This document shows, piece after piece, positions 51,682 through 60,071 of a stretch of 64,000 nt of DNA. The DNA comes from Bacteroidota bacterium (GTDB lineage: Bacteria > Bacteroidota > Bacteroidia > AKYH767-A > OLB10): NCBI GenBank assembly GCA_019136655.1, contig JAGVTU010000018.1, positions 1 to 64,000 on the forward strand. The letters run 5' to 3'. Both the position numbers and the translations under genes were made by a program. Each line of letters begins with the position of its first letter. The stretch's first letter is position 1. A model generated the notes under the pieces. That model was not told the origin of the DNA. It was given only the letters and a program-made list of their open reading frames with translations, and ran no database searches.

Positions 51682-52457
51682 CGGCCTTTAAACTCTGGTT
51701 TTCTTTTTTCTAGAAATGCTTTTACTCCTTCCTGATAGTCGTAACTTGCTGCTGCATTCACCTGCTCCTGCAGTTCGCGTTCCAGTTGTTCGCTCAGCGA
51801 ATTGTTCATACTTTCATTCAGCAGTTTCTTTGTAAGCCACAAAGCTTTTGTGGGCATAGCTGCAAGACGTTCAGCCAGGGTAAGACTGTTTTCGGCTAAG
51901 GTAATATCGTCAGCAACTTTATAAATCATTCCCATTTCACAGGCTTCATTGGCACTTACTTTATCTCCTGTCATCATCAGCGCACCGGCACGCTGCAGTC
52001 CGATAAGCCGTGGCAAAAAGAAAGTTCCTGCACTGTCGGGTATCAAACCGATTTTGCTGAATGCCTGAATGAACGTAGCAGATGCTGCTGCCAACACAAT
52101 GTCGCATGCAAAAGCAATGTTGGCTCCTGCACCTGCAGCCACACCGTTTACTGCGCATACAACAGGTTTTTGCAAATTGCGGAGGGATGTGATGATTGCA
52201 TTGTAATGTTCGCGAACAATGGTTTCAATTCCGGGTCCGTTTTCGTCAATTGCTTCCGACAAATCCTGACCTGCACAAAATGCTTTGCCGCTGCCTGTCA
52301 ATAGCACAGCACGTATGTTATCGTCCTGGTTTGCTTTCTCTAATGCTGACAAAAGCAGCATTGCCATCTCTCTGTTAAAACTGTTGAATTTATCAGGTCT
52401 GTTTAAAGTGATTACCCAAACAGAGCCTTTCATTTCTGTTAAAATAGATTTGCTCAT
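51678..52457 (-). CDS. paaG: Enoyl-CoA hydratase/isomerase (PaaG-like)
   Basis: A 259-residue crotonase-fold protein that aligns along its whole length with E. coli PaaG (ring 1,2-epoxyphenylacetyl-CoA isomerase): LNRPDKFNSFNREM, LLTGSGKAFCAGQDL (oxyanion hole), CAVNGVAAGAGANIAF, FSKIGLIPDSAGTFFLPR with the Asp where simple hydratases have Glu, and the end YQEGVKAFLEKRKPEFKG. It is coupled to paaH. Other phenylacetate genes (paaABCDE, paaK) are not in the window. A TACTTTTG box lies 7 nt before the start. Confidence 0.87.
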   Translation of the reverse strand: MSKSILTEMKGSVWVITLNRPDKFNSFNREMAMLLLSALEKANQDDNIRAVLLTGSGKAFCAGQDLSEAIDENGPGIETIVREHYNAIITSLRNLQKPVVCAVNGVAAGAGANIAFACDIVLAAASATFIQAFSKIGLIPDSAGTFFLPRLIGLQRAGALMMTGDKVSANEACEMGMIYKVADDITLAENSLTLAERLAAMPTKALWLTKKLLNESMNNSLSEQLERELQEQVNAAASYDYQEGVKAFLEKRKPEFKGR

Positions 52458-52464
52458 AGTGATG

Positions 52465-52472
52465 CAAAAGTA
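52465..52472 (-). promoter_or_regulatory. -7 box TACTTTTG, 7 nt from paaG start
   Basis: Exact TAnnTTTG match on the minus strand, 7 nt from the ATG at 52457, implying a 2-3 nt leader. Confidence 0.5.
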
Positions 52473-52481
52473 GAGGAATAA

Positions 52482-52550
52482 ACCGAAAACGGAATCGTTC
52501 GGAATATTTCTCTGTGACTGAAAAATTCTGAAGATAATTCCGTTTCCGGT
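52482..52550 (-). repeat. Inverted repeat between HMA gene and paaG
   Basis: Arms 52482-52495 and 52537-52550 are complementary over 14 nt with one G-T wobble (ACCGAAAACGGAAT class sequence) and a 41-nt loop. It lies 8 nt past the HMA stop and just upstream of the paaG promoter, so it may end the HMA transcript or act as an operator. Confidence 0.55.
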
Positions 52551-52558
52551 AACTGAAA

Positions 52559-52900
52559 TTATTCTTTATGCCCGCCTTTTTTGCAGCAGTCGGGAAGTTT
52601 GTCATAAGCCTCCTTGTTTGCTTTTAGCGAATCGGCATCATAACCTGCTTCCGTAATGGTATGCATGATTTTATCCAGAGATGTTTTTGAGGTGTTGTAA
52701 GATACTGTCAGAATCTGAGTGTCTATATCCTGATTTGCAAACTTCACACCTTTGGAATACAACAAGGCATGTTCTATTCTTTTTTTGCAGTCGGAACACT
52801 CTGCAGAGGTATGAATTTTTACCTCTTCTACTTTTGATTTTTGTGCAATGGATGCCAGTGGCATCAGCATAATGCAGATTAATAACAAACGATTTATCAT
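52559..52900 (-). CDS. Periplasmic heavy-metal-associated (HMA) domain protein
   Basis: A 113-residue exported HMA-fold metallochaperone. Signal peptide MINRLLLICIMLMPLASIAQ, then the domain with the metal-binding pair Cys35-x-x-Cys38 in SAECSDCKKRIEHALL and the conserved AGYDAD turn. A C-terminal KLPDCCKKGGHKE adds two Cys and a His. It should bind copper(I) or a similar soft metal. It is the last gene of a probable operon with the TonB receptor and the HYC_CC_PP-type protein upstream. Confidence 0.9.
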   Translation of the reverse strand: MINRLLLICIMLMPLASIAQKSKVEEVKIHTSAECSDCKKRIEHALLYSKGVKFANQDIDTQILTVSYNTSKTSLDKIMHTITEAGYDADSLKANKEAYDKLPDCCKKGGHKE

Positions 52901-52915
52901 GATGTAAAGATTTAA

Positions 52916-55123
52916 TTATTTAATGGTAAAACGAAATCCTCCGTAAAACATTCTTCCTGTGAGTGGCCCCCAGATGAGTGATGCATCAAAATGATCACTG
53001 AATGGTTCACCTGCTGCAATGATCGGATTTTTCTGAGTGTAATTGGTGATGTTTTCACACCCTGCATACACCGAAAACTTTTTAAAATTCTTAGTCAACT
53101 GTGCATTCAGTGTTATAAAACTTTTTGAGTGCGCTGGAATTACATGTCCGTTGTCATTTGTTCCTCCTCCGGGAATCCTGCTCAGTCCCGTATATTTTGC
53201 TGTTGCATCCAGGTTCCATGATTTGTCGTTGAATGAATAGGCAACATTCACCAGTGCTTTGTCCTTTGGGGTAAGTGCTTTGTCAACCAGCTTATCCGAA
53301 ACAGTAGTTCTTACCTGATTGTATTTGTAAGAAAAACGCATCAGCAAATTCTGCACGGGCTCAATATTTATCTCTGCCTGAACATAGTGAGAATATGAAC
53401 GACCGTCAAGATTATAAAACTGAATTTTATGAATGTCTTCCAGGTCAACAATTACCTGATTCATAAAGGTGGTGTAATAATAATCTGCATTAAAGGAAGC
53501 ATCATGCGCAAACAGCTGAAACTTTTTTGTGAAGTTGATTCCGCTGTTCCATGCGCGTTCCGGTTTCAGATTATCGGCAATGATTACCTGACGTGATGAT
53601 GCAAATACAGAAGTGTTTTCTGCAAATACATGTGCCGTGCGCCATCCTGTTCCTGTTGAAAGACGAAGGGAGGTAAGCTGGTTGAAATTATATTTGAAGT
53701 GAATACGAGGAGTGATAAACAAACCGTATGTGTTGTGATGATCGGCTCTTATTCCTGCAACAAACGAAACAGATTTGGTATCGTTGTAAGAATATTCAGT
53801 ATAAATTCCAGGAATAATTTCATTGGTGTAATAAGCATGTTCATTTGTTTTTTCAGAGAAGTGATTGTATCTGAAACAAAGTCCTGAACGAATGTACTGT
53901 CGTGTGTCATGAATGATGGTCTGATAAATGGTGTTGGCATAAAAACTTCGCTGATCGCCTTTGTAAGTTTTTAATCCGTAAAAATTATCCATCTGATGCA
54001 GCCTTGACGAAGTGAGCAGTGCTATACTTTTGTATGGCTTACCCGGATTGATGGTGCCGGTTTTTGTAGAAACTTCAAACAATTTATTTTCTATACCTAC
54101 ACCATAGAAAGTTGGTTTGCCATAATCTCTGTCGTAGTCGAAATCTTTTTGTCCGCCAATACGGTTATCATACATCGCATGAATTTTCAATTGCCCTTCG
54201 AGTTTGCCGGGGATAGCCACATGCCATGCATTGTATAAATTAATTTGTTTGGCCAAAGGCTGATTCAGAAATCCGTCTCCGTCATCATCCATTTTTAGAT
54301 TGTTCATGCTGCCATGAGCAAGCAGTTCAGTACTTATGTGATGCTTGAAATTATGAGCTGTTTGCAGATTCAGCTCCATTCGCCCTTCATTGTTGCCATA
54401 ACCGTTGATGAAAAAACGTTCTGCTGTCTGAGGTTTTTTCAGTTCAATGTTCAACTGTCCGGTGATAGATTCATATCCGTTAATCACTGAGCCTATTCCT
54501 TTGTTGATTTGAATGGATTCAATCCACGGCCCCGGAGTAAATCCTAAACCATAGGCTGATGACAATCCATAAATCAGTGGAAGATTTTCAGTTTGTATTT
54601 GCGTATAAATTCCATCCAGTCCCAGCATCTGAATTTGTTTTGCACCGGTTACTGCATCACTGTAGTTAACATCCACAGTAGGGTTGGTTTCAAAACTTTC
54701 ACTCAGGTTGCAACAGGCTGCTTTGAGCAATTCATCCTGTGTAATGGTGGTGGTGTTGATGGTGGATATGGTAGAAATAGAAGTGGACTCTCTTCTGCTT
54801 TTAATATCTACCTGTTTCAATTCAACAGACTTTGAAAGCTTAATGGTTAATTCCTGATCGGGAAGGTCAGAAATTTTTAAAGTATCTGTTTTATAACCTA
54901 TGAATGACGTAATAATGGTTACGGGCATAGGCTCATTATACTGAATTTCGAAATGACCGTTTATATCGGTTATCGCATTCTGACCTGACGGTTGCAAAAT
55001 GACTGCAGCTCCCGGCAGGGTTTCGGATGATTTGTCTTTTACCACACCGCGTATCATCAGCTGCGACATTGCAGATGTGGAAATGCCAATCATCAATATG
55101 GTTGTAGTTATTTTTTGTATCAT
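52916..55123 (-). CDS. TonB-dependent receptor, probable metal uptake
   Basis: A 735-residue outer-membrane receptor. Signal peptide MIQKITTTILMIGISTSAMSQ, carboxypeptidase-regulatory domain (~22-105, GVVKDKSSETLPGAAVILQ), plug (~110-230) containing an unusual ACCNLSESFETNPTVDVNYS, and a barrel ending GGFRFTIK. The ACCNLSESFE segment with two adjacent Cys marks the group of receptors linked to HMA and HYC_CC_PP proteins, thought to handle copper. ATG 55123 is preferred to 55168 since the signal peptide begins there. Gap to the HMA gene 15 nt. Confidence 0.88.
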   Translation of the reverse strand: MIQKITTTILMIGISTSAMSQLMIRGVVKDKSSETLPGAAVILQPSGQNAITDINGHFEIQYNEPMPVTIITSFIGYKTDTLKISDLPDQELTIKLSKSVELKQVDIKSRRESTSISTISTINTTTITQDELLKAACCNLSESFETNPTVDVNYSDAVTGAKQIQMLGLDGIYTQIQTENLPLIYGLSSAYGLGFTPGPWIESIQINKGIGSVINGYESITGQLNIELKKPQTAERFFINGYGNNEGRMELNLQTAHNFKHHISTELLAHGSMNNLKMDDDGDGFLNQPLAKQINLYNAWHVAIPGKLEGQLKIHAMYDNRIGGQKDFDYDRDYGKPTFYGVGIENKLFEVSTKTGTINPGKPYKSIALLTSSRLHQMDNFYGLKTYKGDQRSFYANTIYQTIIHDTRQYIRSGLCFRYNHFSEKTNEHAYYTNEIIPGIYTEYSYNDTKSVSFVAGIRADHHNTYGLFITPRIHFKYNFNQLTSLRLSTGTGWRTAHVFAENTSVFASSRQVIIADNLKPERAWNSGINFTKKFQLFAHDASFNADYYYTTFMNQVIVDLEDIHKIQFYNLDGRSYSHYVQAEINIEPVQNLLMRFSYKYNQVRTTVSDKLVDKALTPKDKALVNVAYSFNDKSWNLDATAKYTGLSRIPGGGTNDNGHVIPAHSKSFITLNAQLTKNFKKFSVYAGCENITNYTQKNPIIAAGEPFSDHFDASLIWGPLTGRMFYGGFRFTIK

Positions 55124-55197
55124 ATTATTTTTAAAATTTTGTGAATAGAAAAAAGTTCCCTTCTGCATGGAGAGGGTACATTACAAAATTTCAAAAA

Positions 55198-55593
55198 TCA
55201 AATACTGAACTTGGATATCAGCACAAGAAGATTTCCACCGGAGACTATTAATGGCGGAATATCGGTGAAAACACCTGTAAAGGGCTGCACTATATCACTT
55301 ACCTGCAAGGATTGATATGCAGGCAGGAAAAAACTGAATGGTGCTAAGGTAATTTTATTGTTTTCATGCGTAAGCTGATTGGCTTTAATGGTTGCTGTTG
55401 TAAGCTCACAACATTTTCTTTTAAACTCACTTTTGTTTTTTGCAGGGCAACAGTTTTTAATGGATTCCAGAGTAACAATAGTTTTGTTTTTCTGAAAACA
55501 CACCATCTTAAAAATGGTAGTTTCGTTAGCCGACACCAACACTGCAAGTACCAGCAACAAACTGAATGTAAAACGAAATACCTTTTTAAACAT
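55198..55593 (-). CDS. HYC_CC_PP-type small Cys-rich protein
   Basis: A 131-residue exported protein with signal MFKKVFRFTFSLLLVLAVLVSA, single Cys32, paired Cys48-Cys49 and paired Cys61-Cys62, and the segment LPAYQSLQ further on. Cys pairs and neighbourhood (TonB receptor then HMA protein) match the HYC_CC_PP family of Bacteroidota, although the HYC motif itself is changed to MVCFQ here. The role is presumed to be binding a soft metal. The -7 box TATCTTTG is 5 nt before the ATG. First gene of the three-gene module. Confidence 0.78.
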   Translation of the reverse strand: MFKKVFRFTFSLLLVLAVLVSANETTIFKMVCFQKNKTIVTLESIKNCCPAKNKSEFKRKCCELTTATIKANQLTHENNKITLAPFSFFLPAYQSLQVSDIVQPFTGVFTDIPPLIVSGGNLLVLISKFSI

Positions 55594-55598
55594 GGGCG

Positions 55599-55606
55599 CA
55601 AAGATA
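55599..55606 (-). promoter_or_regulatory. -7 box TATCTTTG, 5 nt from the start codon
   Basis: Exact TAnnTTTG match on the minus strand, 5 nt from the ATG at 55593; the implied transcript would begin at or one base before the ATG. Confidence 0.5.
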
Positions 55607-55645
55607 GAATTTGTTCATGAATTGATTCTGAAACAGTTCATCTGA

Positions 55646-55653
55646 TAATTTTG
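55646..55653 (+). promoter_or_regulatory. -7 promoter box TAATTTTG
   Basis: Exact TAnnTTTG match 18 nt before the ATG at 55672; it covers an in-frame TTG at 55651 and so excludes that start. Confidence 0.5.
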
Positions 55654-55671
55654 TGCCAAATATTTCCACAC

Positions 55672-56313
55672 ATGAATTTTATTGATGAAAAGATAGAAGA
55701 CTATTGCAGACATCATACGAGTGAAGAGTCTGCGTTGTTGCAAAAAATTAACCGTGATACATTTGCAAAAGTTCTTAACCCCCGAATGTTGTCAGGCCAT
55801 TTTCAGGGAAGGCTGTTAAGTATGATAAGCAGCATGATTCAACCCGAGCATATTCTTGAAATAGGAACCTATACCGGTTATTCTGCTTTATGTCTTGCCG
55901 AAGGACTCACTCCAAATGGCAAGCTAATCACCATTGAAAAAAATGCAGAACTGGAAGACCGAATTCTAAACAATTTTTCACAGTCGGAACACCAACATAA
56001 AATCAAACTGATGATGGGCAATGCACTTGAAATAATTCCTGCACTGAATGAAACGTTTCAGCTTGTTTTTATTGATGCGGATAAAGAAAATTATCTGAAC
56101 TATTACAATCTGGTGTTTGAAAAGGTAGAGAAGGGAGGATATTTTCTTGCAGATAATGTATTGTGGAGTGGAAAAGTTCTCGAAAAACCTGCAAAGGACG
56201 ATTTAGATACACAAAGAATAATGGCATTCAATGACCATGTTGTGAATGACAGCCGTGTGGAATGTATTATGCTCCCCTTCAGAGACGGGCTAACACTGAT
56301 ACGAAAGAAGTAA
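55672..56313 (+). CDS. Class I SAM-dependent O-methyltransferase (catechol type)
   Basis: A 213-residue Methyltransf_3 enzyme, related to caffeoyl-CoA and catechol O-methyltransferases. SAM loop LEIGTYTGYSALCLAEGL, acidic LITIEKNAELED, metal-binding FIDADKENYLNYY and the second metal site DNVLWSGKV, with the closing MLPFRDGLTLIRKK. These Asp and Asn residues hold the divalent cation at the phenol group. The substrate may be a dihydroxyaromatic compound. The start at 55672 is chosen by the -7 box; no operon partner. Confidence 0.92.
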   Translation: MNFIDEKIEDYCRHHTSEESALLQKINRDTFAKVLNPRMLSGHFQGRLLSMISSMIQPEHILEIGTYTGYSALCLAEGLTPNGKLITIEKNAELEDRILNNFSQSEHQHKIKLMMGNALEIIPALNETFQLVFIDADKENYLNYYNLVFEKVEKGGYFLADNVLWSGKVLEKPAKDDLDTQRIMAFNDHVVNDSRVECIMLPFRDGLTLIRKK

Positions 56314-56335
56314 ACTGTTTTCGACTCAATAAAAT

Positions 56336-58063
56336 TTACCTCACCATGATTTTCTGAGTGAGCACACCTGAATCGCTGCGAATGATAAGTATGTAAGCTC
56401 CTTTTGCCAATCCGGATGCATCAAAAAATTTGAACTGTTGCCCCTGATGAACTGTGCCTTCAAAAACAGATTGCACCATTTTACCTGTGATATCCGTTAA
56501 TTCAATAGAAATATTTTGTGTTTGCGAAACATGCAACGGTAAACACGTAATTGTACTTGCAGGATTTGGAAATGCAGGCTCTGCTGTAACTGATGAAGCA
56601 AATTCATTCAATCCTGTTGTGCCCAAAACATTAAAGAGGAAATAAGCTGCCGGTGCAGGCATTGGCCTTACCTGTTGCTTGCCGCTGTTGGCTTCAGCAT
56701 GAATGTAATAATAAACGTGACTTCCTGCAGGCTGAGCAGGTATCAGTCCGCTGAAATAATCATTCTGTCCGCTTACAGGCGACATTGGTGTTGAAGTGTA
56801 TGGCATCAAAGTATCGGTCCGATAATAGATGGTAGCATTCTGAATGCCACTGCGGTGTTTTATAAAAGCAGTAACGGTGTAGGGATTTACGCTGTCGTAA
56901 GTGTCGCTGAGCTGCTGATGCGAAATCACCAATGGATCATTCGTTCCGATATCTTTGGTGATGCAATGCAATGCACCTAATGAACCAATACTTGCATTGG
57001 AGTTGATGCCGACTATCGTATATCCCGGCAATGCTTCTCTGTAAATACGCAGTGCTGTTGTGTCCTGCGGAATATTGTAAGTAGGCACAATCACTGTGTT
57101 GTTGATGAATGATGAATTGGTATAAGTCAGATAATCTCCCGTAGTATTGGGGTAAGCACCATTATCTGCAGGCATGGGTATGCGGATAATTTTATAAGGA
57201 GTTCCAAACACCGAATTGAAATTGGAAGTTACATAAAGTAAGTTGGCTTCAATCTGCGGACCATCAGCAACACCCTGCGGATATTGACCCATGAGAAGCG
57301 TTTCCTCATTGAGCAATTTCATGTGCATGTCAATATGATGTATGGCATCGTAGGGGAGAACAGGCATTTTGATATAACGGTCAATCCCCATAAATTTTTT
57401 CATGATGGTGTCAATCTCGGCAATGCTATGATTTGGGTTTTCGTTTACAATCAGGTTGCTCGAAAATCCGGTGCCAAATCCGTCACACATAAAATTTCCT
57501 CCTGTATGTACCAAATCATACGGTGACGATGTAGTCTGATAAAGCGGTGTGTTAATCAGTCCGGCAATGGTAACAGGTACCTGATCATCATCAGGTCGTG
57601 GGCGGTTATAAATCCAGTCAATCGTTAACAGTGAATCAACATCATTGGTATAGGCACTCCATGGACCATAATCACGCGACCAAACTGAGTTGAATGGAAT
57701 GTCAACAAACGTAATATTTGTAAGTGTATCAATGCCTGCATTGTTAAGTGTATTATAAACTGAAATTCTGTTATTGGTAAGAATGTACACCATACATTCT
57801 ATTTTTGCTTCGCGAACAATTTCTGTCAGCATAGAAGAGAATTGTTTCCATCCGATTAAGATTCCCTGCAGTTCTTCCCACTCTGCCATGGTGCGCACAG
57901 GAGATGAAGGAGGAACAACAGCAGAAGAATTTATTCTGCTTTGCAGATAAGCGGGCATCTTCAGTTGCTCATCTGCAGTCATTCTGTGAGGAAGATTATT
58001 TTGTGCAAAACCGTTAACAGTAATCAGAATAACGGGAATGATACTAAGTAGAAATTTTTTCAT
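56336..58063 (-). CDS. Secreted PPAD-like peptidylarginine/agmatine deiminase with T9SS tail
   Basis: A 575-residue exported member of the porphyromonas-type deiminase family (PAD_porph), which converts guanidino groups to ureido groups. After the signal peptide (NGFAQ) the catalytic residues appear in order: Asp in VWSRDYGPW, the GGN in VHTGGNFMCDG, His-x-Asp in AIHHIDMHMKLL, Asn-rich loop, and Cys367 in SLGALHCITKD. An Ig-like domain (~405-480) and a T9SS type A tail (GAYILIIRSDSG ... QKIMVR) follow. The layout parallels PPAD of Porphyromonas gingivalis; substrate preference is not certain. Confidence 0.9.
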   Translation of the reverse strand: MKKFLLSIIPVILITVNGFAQNNLPHRMTADEQLKMPAYLQSRINSSAVVPPSSPVRTMAEWEELQGILIGWKQFSSMLTEIVREAKIECMVYILTNNRISVYNTLNNAGIDTLTNITFVDIPFNSVWSRDYGPWSAYTNDVDSLLTIDWIYNRPRPDDDQVPVTIAGLINTPLYQTTSSPYDLVHTGGNFMCDGFGTGFSSNLIVNENPNHSIAEIDTIMKKFMGIDRYIKMPVLPYDAIHHIDMHMKLLNEETLLMGQYPQGVADGPQIEANLLYVTSNFNSVFGTPYKIIRIPMPADNGAYPNTTGDYLTYTNSSFINNTVIVPTYNIPQDTTALRIYREALPGYTIVGINSNASIGSLGALHCITKDIGTNDPLVISHQQLSDTYDSVNPYTVTAFIKHRSGIQNATIYYRTDTLMPYTSTPMSPVSGQNDYFSGLIPAQPAGSHVYYYIHAEANSGKQQVRPMPAPAAYFLFNVLGTTGLNEFASSVTAEPAFPNPASTITCLPLHVSQTQNISIELTDITGKMVQSVFEGTVHQGQQFKFFDASGLAKGAYILIIRSDSGVLTQKIMVR

Positions 58064-58082
58064 TGTTATTGCAACTTTCAGT

Positions 58083-58090
58083 CAAAGGTA
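58083..58090 (-). promoter_or_regulatory. -7 promoter box TACCTTTG
   Basis: Exact TAnnTTTG match on the minus strand, 19 nt before the deiminase ATG at 58063. Confidence 0.5.
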
Positions 58091-58162
58091 TTGGATTCTC
58101 AAACATAAAATGTTGGCCGAAATGAAATAATCTGTTTATTTTGCACATTAAATACCTATATT

Positions 58163-59014
58163 ATGAAATGGACAGGTCGCAGAGAAAGCGGTAACGTTGA
58201 AGACCGCAGAAGACTATCAGGAGGAAAAATTGCTCTTGGTGGCGGTGCCATAGGCATCATCATATTGCTGATAAATTTATTCATGGGTGGCGATCCTAAT
58301 CAACTGCTTGAGCAAATGCAACAGGTAAATGCCGGGCAGGAGCAACCGGCAAACATCAGCCCTGAAGAAGATGAAATGGCCAAATATGTATCGGTAGCTT
58401 TAGCTGATAATGAAGATGTATGGCATCAGATATTTAAAGAAAATGGCATGGAATATAAGGAGCCAAAGGTTGTGCTTTTCAGAGGTGCAACGCAATCAGG
58501 TTGCGGCAATGCTAGTTCAGCCATAGGACCATTTTACTGTCCAGCTGATGAAAAAGTATATATTGATCTCACATTCTTTGATGAGTTGAAAAACAGATTT
58601 GGTGCTGAAGGTGGTGACTTTGCAATCGCCTATGTACTTGCACATGAAATCGGGCATCATGTTCAGCATTTGCTTGGAACGTCTGATAAAGTGCATGAGC
58701 AACAGCAACAGTTGTCGGAAAAGCAGGGTAATAAATTATCAGTTGCACTTGAGTTACAGGCTGATTTTTATGCCGGAGTGTGGGCCAATCGCAACAATAA
58801 AATGAAAAATGTAATTGAAGAAGGAGATATTGAGGAAGCGTTGAGTGCAGCCAGTGCAGTGGGTGATGATAAATTACAAAAACAGGCGCAGGGTTACGTT
58901 GTGCCTGATGCTTTTACACACGGTACATCAGAACAAAGAATGTATTGGTTTAAGAGGGGATACACCACTGGCGATATAAGAAACGGAGATACATTTTCAG
59001 AAGTCAACTCATAA
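58163..59014 (+). CDS. Neutral zinc metallopeptidase (YpfJ family)
   Basis: A 283-residue predicted metallopeptidase. It opens MKWTGRRESGNVEDRR, has a membrane helix (~22-42), an acidic Gln-rich linker, then the catalytic domain with CGNASSAIGPFYCPADEKVYID, the zinc site HEIGHHVQHLLG near residue 160 and LELQADFYAGVWA that gives the third ligand. The end carries TFTHGTSEQRMYWFKRG-type helix. Full length for the family; biological substrate unknown. Divergent from the deiminase across 99 nt. Confidence 0.94.
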   Translation: MKWTGRRESGNVEDRRRLSGGKIALGGGAIGIIILLINLFMGGDPNQLLEQMQQVNAGQEQPANISPEEDEMAKYVSVALADNEDVWHQIFKENGMEYKEPKVVLFRGATQSGCGNASSAIGPFYCPADEKVYIDLTFFDELKNRFGAEGGDFAIAYVLAHEIGHHVQHLLGTSDKVHEQQQQLSEKQGNKLSVALELQADFYAGVWANRNNKMKNVIEEGDIEEALSAASAVGDDKLQKQAQGYVVPDAFTHGTSEQRMYWFKRGYTTGDIRNGDTFSEVNS

Positions 59015-59103
59015 TTAAATTTACATTCATTCAATTTTGCATCGCAACTGAACCATTGAGTAAAAATATTGTTAGAGAATAAATCAAATAATTAAATAAA
59101 AAA

Positions 59104-59946
59104 ATGAGAAGAATCACAACATTAGTTTTGGCTACAGGGATAGCCTTCACGTCACAGGCGCAGTTAAAAACTCCGCAGCCTAGTCCGTTTCAATCAGTAA
59201 CTCAAGCTTTCGGTTTGGGCGAAATTAAAATTGAATACTCCAGACCTTCTGTGAAAGACAGGGTGATATTCGGAGACCTGGTGCCTTATAATAAAATGTG
59301 GAGAACAGGTGCCAATGCTTCAACAAAAATCACCATTGGCGATGATGTTAAAATTGCCGGTAATGCTTTATCAGCGGGAACCTATGCATTATACACTATA
59401 CCATCAGAAACAGAATGGCAGGTAATGTTTTATAAGGACCTTACACTTGGTGGAAATACAGATGAGTATAAAAAAGAGAACGAAGCTTTAAGTATTAAAG
59501 TTAAGCCTACAGTTATGGCTGACAAGATGGAGACATTTACTATCAATGTAAACAATGTAGCTTCAACTTCGTGTACTGTTGATTTGCTTTGGGATAAAAC
59601 CAAGGTGTCAATTCCTGTAACAACAGATATAGATGCCAAAATCATGAAAAATATTGACAAGGAGATGTCTGATAACAAACCTTACTATCAGGCTGCTTCT
59701 TATTACTATGAAAATGGAAAGGATTTGAACAAAGCTTTAGAATGGATAAACAAAGCCGCAGAAAAGAACCCAAATGCATATTGGGTTTTGCACACTAAGG
59801 CAAAAATTCAGTACAAGCTAAAAGATTATTCAGGTGCAATAAAATCAGCCGAAGCAAGTCTTGCAAAAGCAAAAGAGAGTGGAGATAACAGCTATATCAA
59901 ACAAAACGAAAAACTGATAGCTGACGCTAAGAAAATGGGAAAGTAA
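59104..59946 (+). CDS. DUF2911 domain-containing exported protein
   Basis: A 280-residue protein: signal peptide to residue 19 (AFTSQAQ), then the DUF2911 beta domain (IEYSRPSVKDRVIFGDLVP, WRTGANASTKITI, AGTYALYTIPSETEWQV) and a C-terminal TPR-like helical region (AAEKNPNAYWVLHTKAKI, KDYSGAIKSAEASL). The family is typical of Bacteroidota and of unknown function. Near-match box CAATTTTG lies about 70 nt upstream. A stem-loop terminator follows. Confidence 0.9.
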   Translation: MRRITTLVLATGIAFTSQAQLKTPQPSPFQSVTQAFGLGEIKIEYSRPSVKDRVIFGDLVPYNKMWRTGANASTKITIGDDVKIAGNALSAGTYALYTIPSETEWQVMFYKDLTLGGNTDEYKKENEALSIKVKPTVMADKMETFTINVNNVASTSCTVDLLWDKTKVSIPVTTDIDAKIMKNIDKEMSDNKPYYQAASYYYENGKDLNKALEWINKAAEKNPNAYWVLHTKAKIQYKLKDYSGAIKSAEASLAKAKESGDNSYIKQNEKLIADAKKMGK

Positions 59947-60020
59947 AAAGTTATTAACAATTCCGCAGGCATAAATGGAATAATTTACATTTGTGCAGGG
60001 TTTATTGTTTTTAGGTTAGA

Positions 60021-60052
60021 GGGGAACAACAGCAATGTTGTTTCCCTTTTTT
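60021..60052 (+). terminator. Intrinsic terminator of DUF2911 gene
   Basis: An 11-bp stem with one G-T wobble (arms 60021-60031 and 60036-60046), GCAA tetraloop, then six T. It lies 75 nt past the stop. Confidence 0.88.
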
Positions 60053-60071
60053 CCTTTATGCCTGCCGATGT

